Shown here piece by piece: positions 34,309 through 41,466 of a stretch of DNA of 64,000 nucleotides. Source of the DNA: Amycolatopsis mongoliensis. Its GTDB lineage: Bacteria > Actinomycetota > Actinomycetes > Mycobacteriales > Pseudonocardiaceae. The stretch is from assembly GCF_030285665.1 (NCBI RefSeq), contig NZ_CP127295.1:4402001-4466000 (forward strand), read 5' to 3'. The notes beneath the pieces are model-generated. The model did not search any database. It worked only from the letters and a program-made list of their open reading frames with translations, and was not told where the DNA came from. A program made the translations under genes and the position numbers. The number at the start of each line of letters is the position of its first letter. Position 1 is the stretch's first letter.

Positions 34309-36089
34309 GCGCACCGGCCGAACTGGTCGCCGCCCTGCCGCAGTACGACATCGGCGCCGAGATCGGCGAAGGCGGCATGGGTGTCGTGTTCGCCGGGACG
34401 CACCGGACGCTGGGGCGCAGCGTCGCGATCAAGCAGCTGCCCTGGGACGTGCTCAACCACGCGGCGAGCAGCGAGCTGTTCGACCGCGAGGCCCGCGTGC
34501 TGGCCAGCCTGGACCACCCGCACATCGTGCCGGTGTACGACTACGTCCGCACCGGCCGCGAGCACCTGCTGGTGATGGAACGGCTCGACGGCGGCACGGT
34601 GCACAGCCGGTTCCACGGCGGCGGCGTCACCGGCGAGCAGGCGTGCGCGATCGGCCTGGCGATGCTCGCCGGGCTGCACGCCGCACACCGGGCCGGCGTG
34701 CTGCACCTCGACGTCAAGCCGCGGAACCTGCTGTTCAACCTGCAGGGCGTGGTGAAGGTGGCGGACTTCGGCATCGCGCGGGTGATCAGCGAGGGCGCCA
34801 CGCTCGTCACGCACGGTGGCGAGATCCTCGGCACCCCGGCGTACATCGCGCCCGAGCAGGCGATGGGCAACGCGCTGAGCCCGGCGGCCGACGTCTACGC
34901 GGCCGGCACGGTGCTCTACGAGCTGCTGTCGCGGCAGCTGCCGTTCGACAACACGCGCGGCGCGATCAGCATGATGCGCCAGCACATGTTCACCGACCCG
35001 CGGCCGATCGCGGGCGTCCCGATGCCGATCGCCGGGGTGATCATGCGCAGCCTCGCGCGCGAGCTCGACGCGCGCTACCGCGAGGCCGAATCGTTCGCGG
35101 CCGATCTGGCCGGCGCCGCGACCGCCGTCTACGGGCCCGGCTGGCTCGAACGCTCCGGGGTGCCGGTCCTGCACCTGACGCCGCGGGTGATCGCCGGGCT
35201 CAACTCGGCCACCGCGCCGGCGCCGCCGGAGGAGTCCCGGACGCGGCCGGTCCGGCGGCCGTCGGGGCCGAACGCGACGCTGGTCGCGCCGAGCGGGCCG
35301 CCGGACACCGGTTCCGGGCCGGCCGGCGGCGGTCCGGGTGCCGGTCCGGACTCCGGCCGCGCGGGGGACGGTTCCGGCCCGTCGGCGTCCTCGAAGGCCG
35401 CCGTGCTGTGGTTGCGCTTGGGCGCGGCGGCGGCCGCGATCGTGCTGGTGGTCCTCGCGCTGCTGAACCCGGAGCGGCTGCCGCACCAGGCGTCCCCGAC
35501 GTTGCTCCTCGGCACCAAGCCCGTCACGACGCCGGTCGAGGTGGACCTCAGCAAGCCGCTGACGCTGGCCGGCACCGGCAACCCGGGTCCCGTCGCGCTC
35601 ACGCTGTCCGCGGCCGGGATCCCGCTGAGCTCGGCCGAAACCGACGCGAAAGCGGCCGGCAACGGCTTCACCGCGCAGCTCACCCTGCCGGCGATCGCGC
35701 GGTGGGTGGTCGGCGGCGCGGTCACGGCGACCGTGCGGACCGGGCCGGTCACGCAGACGTTCACGCTGCTCACCAGCCAGCACCCGCTGGCGAGCGCGAT
35801 GGGCGCGGGCAGCCTCATCCTGGCGCTGTTCGCGCTCGCCTACCTCGAATCCGGGCTGCGGACCATCCGCAACGGCCACCGCTGGCGTGGTGCGTCGGTC
35901 GGCGGGCCGGTGCTGGGCCTGCTGTTCGGCGCCGTGGCGTGGCTGTGCTTGTCGGTGCTGCGCGAGCACGAACCGGCGCCGGGGTTCGGCGCCGGCTGTG
36001 CGGTGGCGGGCGCGGTCGCGGCCGGGCTCGTGGTCGCGGCGGCGCGGCGCCGGGCGTCCACAGTGGTCAGTCGACCATCCGGACGGTGA
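34305..36089 (+). CDS. Membrane-bound Ser/Thr protein kinase, non-RD type
   Basis: A 594-aa PknB-like kinase. The kinase domain (about 12-275) has the glycine loop IGEGGMGVVF, VAIK lysine, the catalytic loop HLDVKPRNLLF, ADFGIAR and GTPAYIAPEQ. The usual HRD is HLD, so it lacks the arginine that couples activation-loop phosphorylation to activity. A Pro/Gly-rich juxtamembrane region (about 305-365) leads to one membrane helix (about 370-388), an extracellular Ig-like domain of about 110 residues (no PASTA repeats) and three further helices near the C-terminus. ATG 34305 overlaps the upstream stop. Its ligand is unknown. The 3' end overlaps the convergent gene at 36067 by 23 bp. Confidence 0.85.
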   Translation: MSAPAELVAALPQYDIGAEIGEGGMGVVFAGTHRTLGRSVAIKQLPWDVLNHAASSELFDREARVLASLDHPHIVPVYDYVRTGREHLLVMERLDGGTVHSRFHGGGVTGEQACAIGLAMLAGLHAAHRAGVLHLDVKPRNLLFNLQGVVKVADFGIARVISEGATLVTHGGEILGTPAYIAPEQAMGNALSPAADVYAAGTVLYELLSRQLPFDNTRGAISMMRQHMFTDPRPIAGVPMPIAGVIMRSLARELDARYREAESFAADLAGAATAVYGPGWLERSGVPVLHLTPRVIAGLNSATAPAPPEESRTRPVRRPSGPNATLVAPSGPPDTGSGPAGGGPGAGPDSGRAGDGSGPSASSKAAVLWLRLGAAAAAIVLVVLALLNPERLPHQASPTLLLGTKPVTTPVEVDLSKPLTLAGTGNPGPVALTLSAAGIPLSSAETDAKAAGNGFTAQLTLPAIARWVVGGAVTATVRTGPVTQTFTLLTSQHPLASAMGAGSLILALFALAYLESGLRTIRNGHRWRGASVGGPVLGLLFGAVAWLCLSVLREHEPAPGFGAGCAVAGAVAAGLVVAAARRRASTVVSRPSGR

Positions 36090-36489
36090 CGTGCGGGCTG
36101 TAGCTCTTGCGCCGGCTCCACCCGGTTTCGGCGCAGAGGCTCAGCTGGATGGCGCGGTCGGCCGGCGCCCAGTAGCCGGTGCGGACGAAGTAGCCCTCCA
36201 TCGTGGTCAGCGCGCCGAGGCGCTTGCGGGCCGAACACATCTCCCAGCCCCACTGGCGTCCGGTCTTCTCGACGCCGTTGCGCCGCACGGACAGGCACGG
36301 GTTGCCGACCGCGCGGATGTCGGCGTCGCCCTCGGTGACGTAGACGACGCCGTCGATCTTGTAGAACCGGTTGTTGTCGAGCAGCGAGACCTGCCCGGAG
36401 AGCGTGACCCCGACCCGGCCGCCTTCGTCGCCGGTGAGCGTCCAATCGAGACAGAATTCCTGGACCGGGAGTTCCAGCGACTGGGTCAT
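36067..36489 (-). CDS. Hypothetical protein
   Basis: A 140-aa protein without signal peptide or membrane helix. ATG 36489 has AGGGGAA six bases upstream. It is rich in beta strands, with conserved-looking motifs FCLDWTLTGDEGG, VSLLDNNRFYKIDGVVYV, three further cysteines (NPCLSV, EMCSARK, SLCAETG) and a closing YSPHVTVRMVD. No family is recognised. The last 23 bp overlap the kinase gene on the other strand. A lectin-like fold is possible from the strand pattern, but this is a guess. Confidence 0.65.
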   Translation of the reverse strand: MTQSLELPVQEFCLDWTLTGDEGGRVGVTLSGQVSLLDNNRFYKIDGVVYVTEGDADIRAVGNPCLSVRRNGVEKTGRQWGWEMCSARKRLGALTTMEGYFVRTGYWAPADRAIQLSLCAETGWSRRKSYSPHVTVRMVD

Positions 36490-36728
36490 GGCGAGTTCCC
36501 CTGTTCTAGCAGTGCGTCCTTCCAGAAGATAGGGAAAATCCGGACGCCGGGAAGGGGTGCGGACGATCTTCACCCGAAGCGGTTCCGGAGCCATGAATGC
36601 CTTGCCGTGCATGGGTTTTCAGGCGAGTGGGTGACTTCGGGCACGAGAGGTGACATCGGGGCGTCTCTCCGGGTGGCGTCGGCCGCACGGTCGGGTCTGC
36701 GTCGGTCTCGATCACTCTCCGTGAGGTA

Positions 36729-36750
36729 AAGGTAAAGGAACCATTACCTT
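36729..36750. promoter_or_regulatory. Inverted repeat upstream of the P-loop kinase gene
   Basis: AAGGTAA (36729-36735) and TTACCTT (36744-36750) form a 7-8-7 inverted repeat ending 20 bp before ATG 36771. It may be an operator or a small hairpin near the ribosome binding site. The rest of 36490-36770 shows no other feature. Confidence 0.35.
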
Positions 36751-36770
36751 CGGCGGGGCGTTGACGGGGC

Positions 36771-37316
36771 ATGAGCGAGACCACGGTGATCGAGCTCGGG
36801 CCCCGCGACCTGCTCGTGGTGGCGGGCCTGCCCGGCGCGGGCAAGACGACGATGCTCCGCCACGCCGCGCCCGGCCTGGTGGTGCTGGACTCCGACCAGG
36901 TCCGCGCCCGGCTGGCGGCGGTGCCCTTGCCGTACCGGTGCTACCGGCCGGTGGTCCACGCGTGGCACCGCGCGCGAGTGGTCCGGCGGGCGATGGCGGC
37001 GGGGCCGATCGTGGTCCACGAGCCGTCGACGCGGGCTTCCACCCGGGCGTTGCTGGCGCTGGTGGGAGCGGTCAGCGGGCGGCCGGTGCGGTTGCTGTTC
37101 CTGGACGTGACGGCTGCGCAGGCGCTGGCCGGCCAGCGCAGCCGCGGGCGGGTCGTGCGGCCGCGGTCGTTCGCCCGGCACGTCCGGCGGGCGGGGAAGT
37201 GGCGGGAGGCGCTGCTGGCCTCGCGGGTTCCGGTGGGGTGGAGCAGCGTCCAGGTGATCGACCGGGCTCGGGCGGGGCGGACGCGGGTGGTGGTGAAGCA
37301 GCTGGTGGAGTGCTGA
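36771..37316 (+). CDS. P-loop kinase-like ATPase (AAA_33 type)
   Basis: A 181-aa P-loop NTPase. The Walker A motif is AGLPGAGKTTML (about residues 18-29), followed by LDSDQVRARL, as in polynucleotide kinase, zeta-toxin and AAA_33 proteins. Arginine-rich helices (RSRGRVVRPRSFARHVRRAG) would form the lid. These enzymes phosphorylate small molecules or nucleic acid ends; the substrate is not readable here. No antitoxin gene is adjacent, which speaks against a zeta-toxin pair. ATG 36771 is a reasonable start before the first beta strand. A 24-bp hairpin lies 64 bp downstream. Confidence 0.75.
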   Translation: MSETTVIELGPRDLLVVAGLPGAGKTTMLRHAAPGLVVLDSDQVRARLAAVPLPYRCYRPVVHAWHRARVVRRAMAAGPIVVHEPSTRASTRALLALVGAVSGRPVRLLFLDVTAAQALAGQRSRGRVVRPRSFARHVRRAGKWREALLASRVPVGWSSVQVIDRARAGRTRVVVKQLVEC

Positions 37317-37379
37317 CGGGGGCGCGTACCTGGGCGGTCGGCTCGCGTGCCTGGAGGGTCGGTTCGCGCGGTGGTGGAT

Positions 37380-37432
37380 GTAGTGAATGACTCATTCCTG
37401 TCGTCTGGCGACAGGAATGAGTCATTCACTAC
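37380..37432 (+). terminator. Perfect 24-bp hairpin, GAATGACTCATTC group
   Basis: The arms 37380-37403 and 37409-37432 (left arm starts GTAGTGAATGACTCATTCCT) are perfectly complementary with a 5-nt loop. The arm itself contains the palindrome GAATGAcTCATTC, so other pairings exist. It lies between the P-loop kinase gene and the chitinase. The same element recurs at 41338. It probably ends transcription without a T-tract. Confidence 0.65.
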
Positions 37433-37491
37433 GTTGCGGGCCGGGCAGGCGTCCGGGAGGTAGGCGGCGCGGGGCCGGTCGTCACCCTCGG

Positions 37492-37524
37492 TTGGTCTGG
37501 ACATTTTACATATTGGTCTAGACA
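37492..37524 (+). promoter_or_regulatory. Pair of DasR-like dre sites in the chitinase promoter
   Basis: TTGGTCTGGACA (37492-37503) and TTGGTCTAGACA (37513-37524) are direct repeats 21 bp apart, two helical turns. They closely match the known chitinase promoter repeat and DasR site of Streptomyces (TGGTCTAGACCA). A DasR-type GntR repressor sensing glucosamine phosphates is the expected regulator. The second site is the better palindrome. Confidence 0.65.
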
Positions 37525-37554
37525 ATATCGGTATCTCCCCGACTGGAGGACCCG

Positions 37555-39330
37555 ATGAGGCGTTCCAGACTGTCCGCAACCCTCGCCGCCTTCGTCCTGG
37601 CGCTCTCCGGTCTCGCGGCCGGTCCCGCCGGTTCCGCCGAGGCGGCCAACCTCCTCGCCAACCCCGGTTTCGAGGCCGGCTCGCTCTCCGGCTGGACCTG
37701 CGCCAACGCCACCACCGTCAGCACTCCCGTGCACGGCGGGAGCCACGCCCTCGCCGGCACCCCCGTCGGTGCCGACTACGCCCAGTGCTCGCAGACCGTG
37801 TCCGTTCAGCCGAACACCACCTACACCGTCTCCGCCTGGGTGCGCGGGAACCCCGTCTACCTCGGCATCACCGGCGGCGCCTCGACCTGGTCGGGCAACG
37901 CGAGCGCCTACAACCAGCTGTCCCTCACCTTCACCACCGGCAACCAGACCTCCGCCCAGCTCTACCTCCACGGCTGGTACGGCGCCGGCACCTACTACGC
38001 CGACGACGTCGTCCTCGACGGCCCCGGCGGCAGCACCCCCGGGACTCCCGGTGCGCCAGGCACCCCGGCCACCGGCGCCGTCACGAACTCCTCCATCGCC
38101 CTGAGCTGGGGTGCCGCCGCCGGGGCCGTCACCGGGTACCGCGTCTACGAAGGCAGCAGCGTCGTCGCCACCGTCACCGGGACCAGCGCCACGATCTCCG
38201 GCCTGAAAGCCTGCGAAACCCACAGCTACGCCGTCGCCGCCTACAACAGCGCCGGTGAGTCCCCGAAGAGCGCGACCACCAGCGTGACCACCACCGGCTG
38301 CGTCGACACCGGCCTGCCGAAGCACTCGCTCATCGGCTACCTGCACTCCAGCTTCGCGAACGGCTCCGGCTACGTCCGGATGGCCGACGTCCCCGCGGCC
38401 TGGGACATCATCGACCTCGCGTTCGGCGAACCGACGTCCGTCACCTCCGGGGACATCCGCTTCACCCGCTGCGCCGCCACCGAGTGCCCGAACGTCGAGA
38501 GCGACGCGGACTTCACCGCCGCGATCAAAGCCAAGCAGGCGCAGGGCAAGAAGGTCCTGATCTCCATCGGCGGGCAGAACGGCCAGGTCCAGCTGACGAC
38601 GACCGCCGCGCGCGACAAGTTCGTCAGCTCCGTCTCGGCGATCATCGACAAGTACGGCCTCAACGGCCTCGACGTCGACTTCGAGGGCCACTCGCTCTCG
38701 CTCAACGCCGGCGACACCGACTTCCGCAACCCGACCACGCCGGTGATCGTCAACCTGATCTCCGCGCTGAAGTCGCTCAAGGCCAAGTACGGCTCGGGCT
38801 TCGTGCTCACCATGGCGCCGGAGACGTTCTTCGTGCAGGTCGGCTACCAGTTCTACGGCGGCTCGGGTACCGGCGACGCGCGGACCGGCGCCTACCTGCC
38901 GGTGATCCACGCGCTGCGGGACTCCCTGACCGTGCTGCACGTCCAGGACTACAACTCCGGCCCGGTCATGGGCCTGGACAACCAGTACCACAACATGGGT
39001 GGCGCGGAGTTCCACATCGCGATGACCGACATGCTCAAGGCCGGCTTCACCGTGGCGAACACCGGGCAGTTCTTCCCCGGGCTGCGGCCCGACCAGATCG
39101 CGGTCGGGCTGCCGGCGGCGGTCAGCGCGGGCAACGGCTACACGTCGCCCACGGACGTCCAGACGGCGGTGAACTGCCTGGTCGAGGGCAGCGGCTGCGG
39201 CTCGTACACGCTGCGCGGCGGGACGTCGCCGGCGCTGCGCGGGCTGATGACCTGGTCGATCAACTGGGACAAGTACTACAACTGGGAGTTCCAGAACAGC
39301 CACGAGCCGTTCCTGAACTCGCTGCCGTGA
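37555..39330 (+). CDS. Secreted GH18 chitinase with CBM and fibronectin III domains
   Basis: A 591-aa exported chitinase. The signal peptide (LSATLAAFVLALSGLAAG) is cut near AEA-AN. Residues 32-155 form a carbohydrate-binding jelly roll (NLLANPGFEAGSLSGW to YYADDVVLDG). A FnIII domain (about 170-245) follows, then a GH18 domain (about 260-590) with LISIGGQNG and the catalytic DGxDxDxE-type motif ending Asp373-Asp375-Glu377 in GLNGLDVDFEG. ATG 37555 has TGGAGGA upstream. The enzyme cleaves chitin outside the cell. Control by DasR-like sites is predicted upstream, and a hairpin ends the gene at 39340. Confidence 0.9.
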   Translation: MRRSRLSATLAAFVLALSGLAAGPAGSAEAANLLANPGFEAGSLSGWTCANATTVSTPVHGGSHALAGTPVGADYAQCSQTVSVQPNTTYTVSAWVRGNPVYLGITGGASTWSGNASAYNQLSLTFTTGNQTSAQLYLHGWYGAGTYYADDVVLDGPGGSTPGTPGAPGTPATGAVTNSSIALSWGAAAGAVTGYRVYEGSSVVATVTGTSATISGLKACETHSYAVAAYNSAGESPKSATTSVTTTGCVDTGLPKHSLIGYLHSSFANGSGYVRMADVPAAWDIIDLAFGEPTSVTSGDIRFTRCAATECPNVESDADFTAAIKAKQAQGKKVLISIGGQNGQVQLTTTAARDKFVSSVSAIIDKYGLNGLDVDFEGHSLSLNAGDTDFRNPTTPVIVNLISALKSLKAKYGSGFVLTMAPETFFVQVGYQFYGGSGTGDARTGAYLPVIHALRDSLTVLHVQDYNSGPVMGLDNQYHNMGGAEFHIAMTDMLKAGFTVANTGQFFPGLRPDQIAVGLPAAVSAGNGYTSPTDVQTAVNCLVEGSGCGSYTLRGGTSPALRGLMTWSINWDKYYNWEFQNSHEPFLNSLP

Positions 39331-39339
39331 CGCCGGGCG

Positions 39340-39365
39340 GTGTGCCCCGCTCCGGTGGGGCACAC
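39340..39365 (+). terminator. Hairpin after the chitinase gene
   Basis: GTGTGCCCC (39340-39348) and GGGGCACAC (39357-39365) form a perfect 9-bp stem with an 8-nt loop, 10 bp after the chitinase stop and 9 bp before the IclR start. No T-tract follows. Confidence 0.6.
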
Positions 39366-39373
39366 TGCCTGAC

Positions 39374-40111
39374 GTGGTGAAACGCGACTCCGTGCTGACG
39401 CGCGTCGTCCGGATCTTCGAGACGTTCGAACCGGACGCGCCCGCGTTGCGCGTCACCGACATCGCGCGGCGGGCCGGGCTGCACGTCGCGACGGCGTCCC
39501 GGCTGATCGACGAGCTGGTCGGGCACGGCTGGCTGCGCCGCGACCCCGATCGGAGGATCCGCGTGGGCGTGCGGTTGTGGGAGCTGGCGTCGCGCGCGTC
39601 GCCGACGCTCGGGCTGCGCGAAGCCGCGATGCCGTTCATGGAGGACCTGCACGCCGTCGTCGGGCACCACACCCAGCTCGCGGTGCTCGAGGACCGCGAG
39701 GTGCTGTTCGTCGAGCGGCTTTCCGCGCCCGGCGCGGTCGTCAACGTGACGCGGGTGGCCGGGCGGCTGCCGCTGCACGCGTCGTCGTCCGGGCTCGTGC
39801 TGCTCGCCCATGCGCCCGCCGACCTGCAGGAACAGGTGCTGGCCGGCCCCCTCGGCCCGTTCCGCCGGACCACGCTGACCGACCCGGCGCGGCTGCGGCG
39901 CTTCCTCGCCGACGTGCGGCGGGACGGCTACGCGTACTGCGCGGGCTTCATCGACGAAGAGACCACCGGGATCGCCGTCCCGCTGCGGGGCCGCGGTGGC
40001 GACGTGGTCGCGGCGCTGTCGGTGATCGTGCCCAACGACGACTCCGCGCGGATGCAGATCCCGGCGTTGCGCGCGGCGGCGCGTGGAATCTCGCGGACGC
40101 TCTCTCAGTGA
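39374..40111 (+). CDS. IclR family regulator (PobR-like candidate)
   Basis: A 245-aa IclR protein. The N-terminal winged helix (about 1-68) has VTDIARRAGLHVATASRLIDELVGHGWL; the effector domain (about 80-240) has the family motifs LPLHASSSGLVLLAH and GIAVPLRGRGGDVVAALSV. GTG 39374 (or the next GTG, 39377) begins only 9 bp after the hairpin of the chitinase gene, and no good Shine-Dalgarno is visible, so a leaderless mRNA is possible. It lies 70 bp upstream of pobA on the same strand. IclR-type PobR proteins activate pobA in response to 4-hydroxybenzoate, so that role is likely. Confidence 0.85.
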   Translation: MVKRDSVLTRVVRIFETFEPDAPALRVTDIARRAGLHVATASRLIDELVGHGWLRRDPDRRIRVGVRLWELASRASPTLGLREAAMPFMEDLHAVVGHHTQLAVLEDREVLFVERLSAPGAVVNVTRVAGRLPLHASSSGLVLLAHAPADLQEQVLAGPLGPFRRTTLTDPARLRRFLADVRRDGYAYCAGFIDEETTGIAVPLRGRGGDVVAALSVIVPNDDSARMQIPALRAAARGISRTLSQ

Positions 40112-40181
40112 ATGAGAATGTCGTAGTGGCCGCCACGGTCGGTGGCCCATGCTCGGACTCTCCGCGTGAAAGGACGTTGCC

Positions 40182-41333
40182 GTGCGCACCCAGGTCGTCA
40201 TCGTCGGCGCCGGCCCGGCCGGGCTGCTGCTGTCCCACCTGCTCGGCCTCGAGGGAATCGACTCGGTGCTGGTCGAACGGCAGACCGCCGAGCACGTCCA
40301 GGCACGCATCCGCGCGGGCATGCTCGAGGCGGGCACGGTCGAGCTGCTGCGCTCGGTGGGGCTCGGCGACCGGCTCGACGCGGAAGGCATGGAACACCGC
40401 GGGATCCACCTGCAGTGGCCGGGGGAGCGCCACCACCTGGACTTCGTCGACCTCGTCGGCCGGTCGGTCACCATCTACGGGCAGACCGAGATCACCAAGG
40501 ACCTCATGGTGGCGCGGGAAAAGGCGGGCCGCCCGGCGTACTACTCGGCTTCGGACGTCTCCCTGCACGACGTGACGGACTCGCCGTACGTGACTTTCGT
40601 GGACGCCGACGGTGCGGCGCAGCGGGTCGACGCGGACGTGGTCGTCGGCTGCGACGGGTTCCACGGGCCGAGCCGGCTGTCCATTCCGGACGCTCAGGTG
40701 CGGGAGCGGGCGTACCCGTTCGCGTGGCTGGGGGTGCTGGCCGACGTCGCGCCGTCGGCGGACGAGCTGATCTACGCCTGGCACCCGGACGGCTTCGCGA
40801 TGCACAGCATGCGCTCGCCGCGGGTGAGCCGGTTCTACCTGCAGGTGGCGCCGGACGAGGACATCGCCGAGTGGAGCGACGACCGGATCTGGACGGCGCT
40901 GTCCACGCGGCTCGCGTTTTCCGGCTGGACGCTGGAGACGGGCACGATCACGGAGAAGAGCGTGCTGCCGATGCGCAGTTTCGTGTCGACGCCGATGCGG
41001 CACGGGAACCTCTACCTGGCCGGGGACGCCGCGCACATCGTGCCGCCGACGGGGGCGAAGGGGCTGAACCTGGCGGTCGCGGACGTCTCGCTGCTGGCAC
41101 GCGCGTTGACGGCGTCGTTCCGCGGCGACGACTCGCTCGCTTCGGCGTACTCGGAGACGGCGTTGCGGCGGGTCTGGCGCTGCACGCACTTCTCGTGGTG
41201 GATGACGTCGATGCTGCACCGCCACGGTGACGACTTCGACGCCCAGCTCCAGCTGTCCCAGCTCCGCCGCACGGTGAGTTCGGTGTCCGCGGCCACGGAG
41301 CTGGCCGACAACTACTCGGGCATCCCGCTCTGA
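40182..41333 (+). CDS. pobA: 4-hydroxybenzoate 3-monooxygenase
   Basis: A 383-aa group A flavin monooxygenase converting 4-hydroxybenzoate to protocatechuate with NAD(P)H and O2. It has the FAD dinucleotide motif VVIVGAGPAGLLLSHLLG, the CDG motif GCDGFHGPSR, the substrate-binding strand VSRFYLQVAPDEDIAEWSDD (equivalent to Ser212/Arg214/Tyr222 of the Pseudomonas enzyme), GDAAHIVPPTGAKGLNLA, and the C-terminal NYSGIPL with the Tyr385 equivalent. GTG 40182 has AAAGGA upstream. Length matches the family. Protocatechuate genes are not in this window. An IclR gene precedes it and a 21-bp hairpin follows. Confidence 0.9.
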   Translation: MRTQVVIVGAGPAGLLLSHLLGLEGIDSVLVERQTAEHVQARIRAGMLEAGTVELLRSVGLGDRLDAEGMEHRGIHLQWPGERHHLDFVDLVGRSVTIYGQTEITKDLMVAREKAGRPAYYSASDVSLHDVTDSPYVTFVDADGAAQRVDADVVVGCDGFHGPSRLSIPDAQVRERAYPFAWLGVLADVAPSADELIYAWHPDGFAMHSMRSPRVSRFYLQVAPDEDIAEWSDDRIWTALSTRLAFSGWTLETGTITEKSVLPMRSFVSTPMRHGNLYLAGDAAHIVPPTGAKGLNLAVADVSLLARALTASFRGDDSLASAYSETALRRVWRCTHFSWWMTSMLHRHGDDFDAQLQLSQLRRTVSSVSAATELADNYSGIPL

Positions 41334-41337
41334 CGAC

Positions 41338-41384
41338 GTGAATGACTCATTCCTGTCGTCAGGCGACAGGAATGAGTCATTCAC
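41338..41384 (+). terminator. Perfect 21-bp hairpin, GAATGACTCATTC group
   Basis: The arms 41338-41358 and 41364-41384 are perfectly complementary with a 5-nt loop. The sequence is the same as the hairpin at 37380 except for the loop centre and outermost bases, so both are copies of one element. It starts 4 bp after the pobA stop. Confidence 0.65.
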
Positions 41385-41435
41385 TACATCCACTCTTGAC
41401 GTCCGGACCCTGCCCAGCGCACCCTACCCGCGTAG

Positions 41436-41447
41436 TAATTCGAATTA
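41436..41447. promoter_or_regulatory. LacI-type operator upstream of the FAD oxidoreductase
   Basis: TAATTCGAATTA is a perfect 12-bp palindrome with a central CG, the form bound by LacI-family repressors. It lies 19 bp before ATG 41467. A near copy occurs before the sugar-binding protein gene at 44239, and the LacI gene lies between the two targets. A weak -35 (TTGACG, 41396) is upstream. Confidence 0.6.
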
Positions 41448-41466
41448 TCAGCGCCGGGAAGGCTTC

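Noticed and set aside
36771..37316. Zeta-type toxin of a toxin-antitoxin pair
   Set aside because: Only the P-loop resembles zeta toxins; no antitoxin gene is adjacent and the enzyme is shorter.
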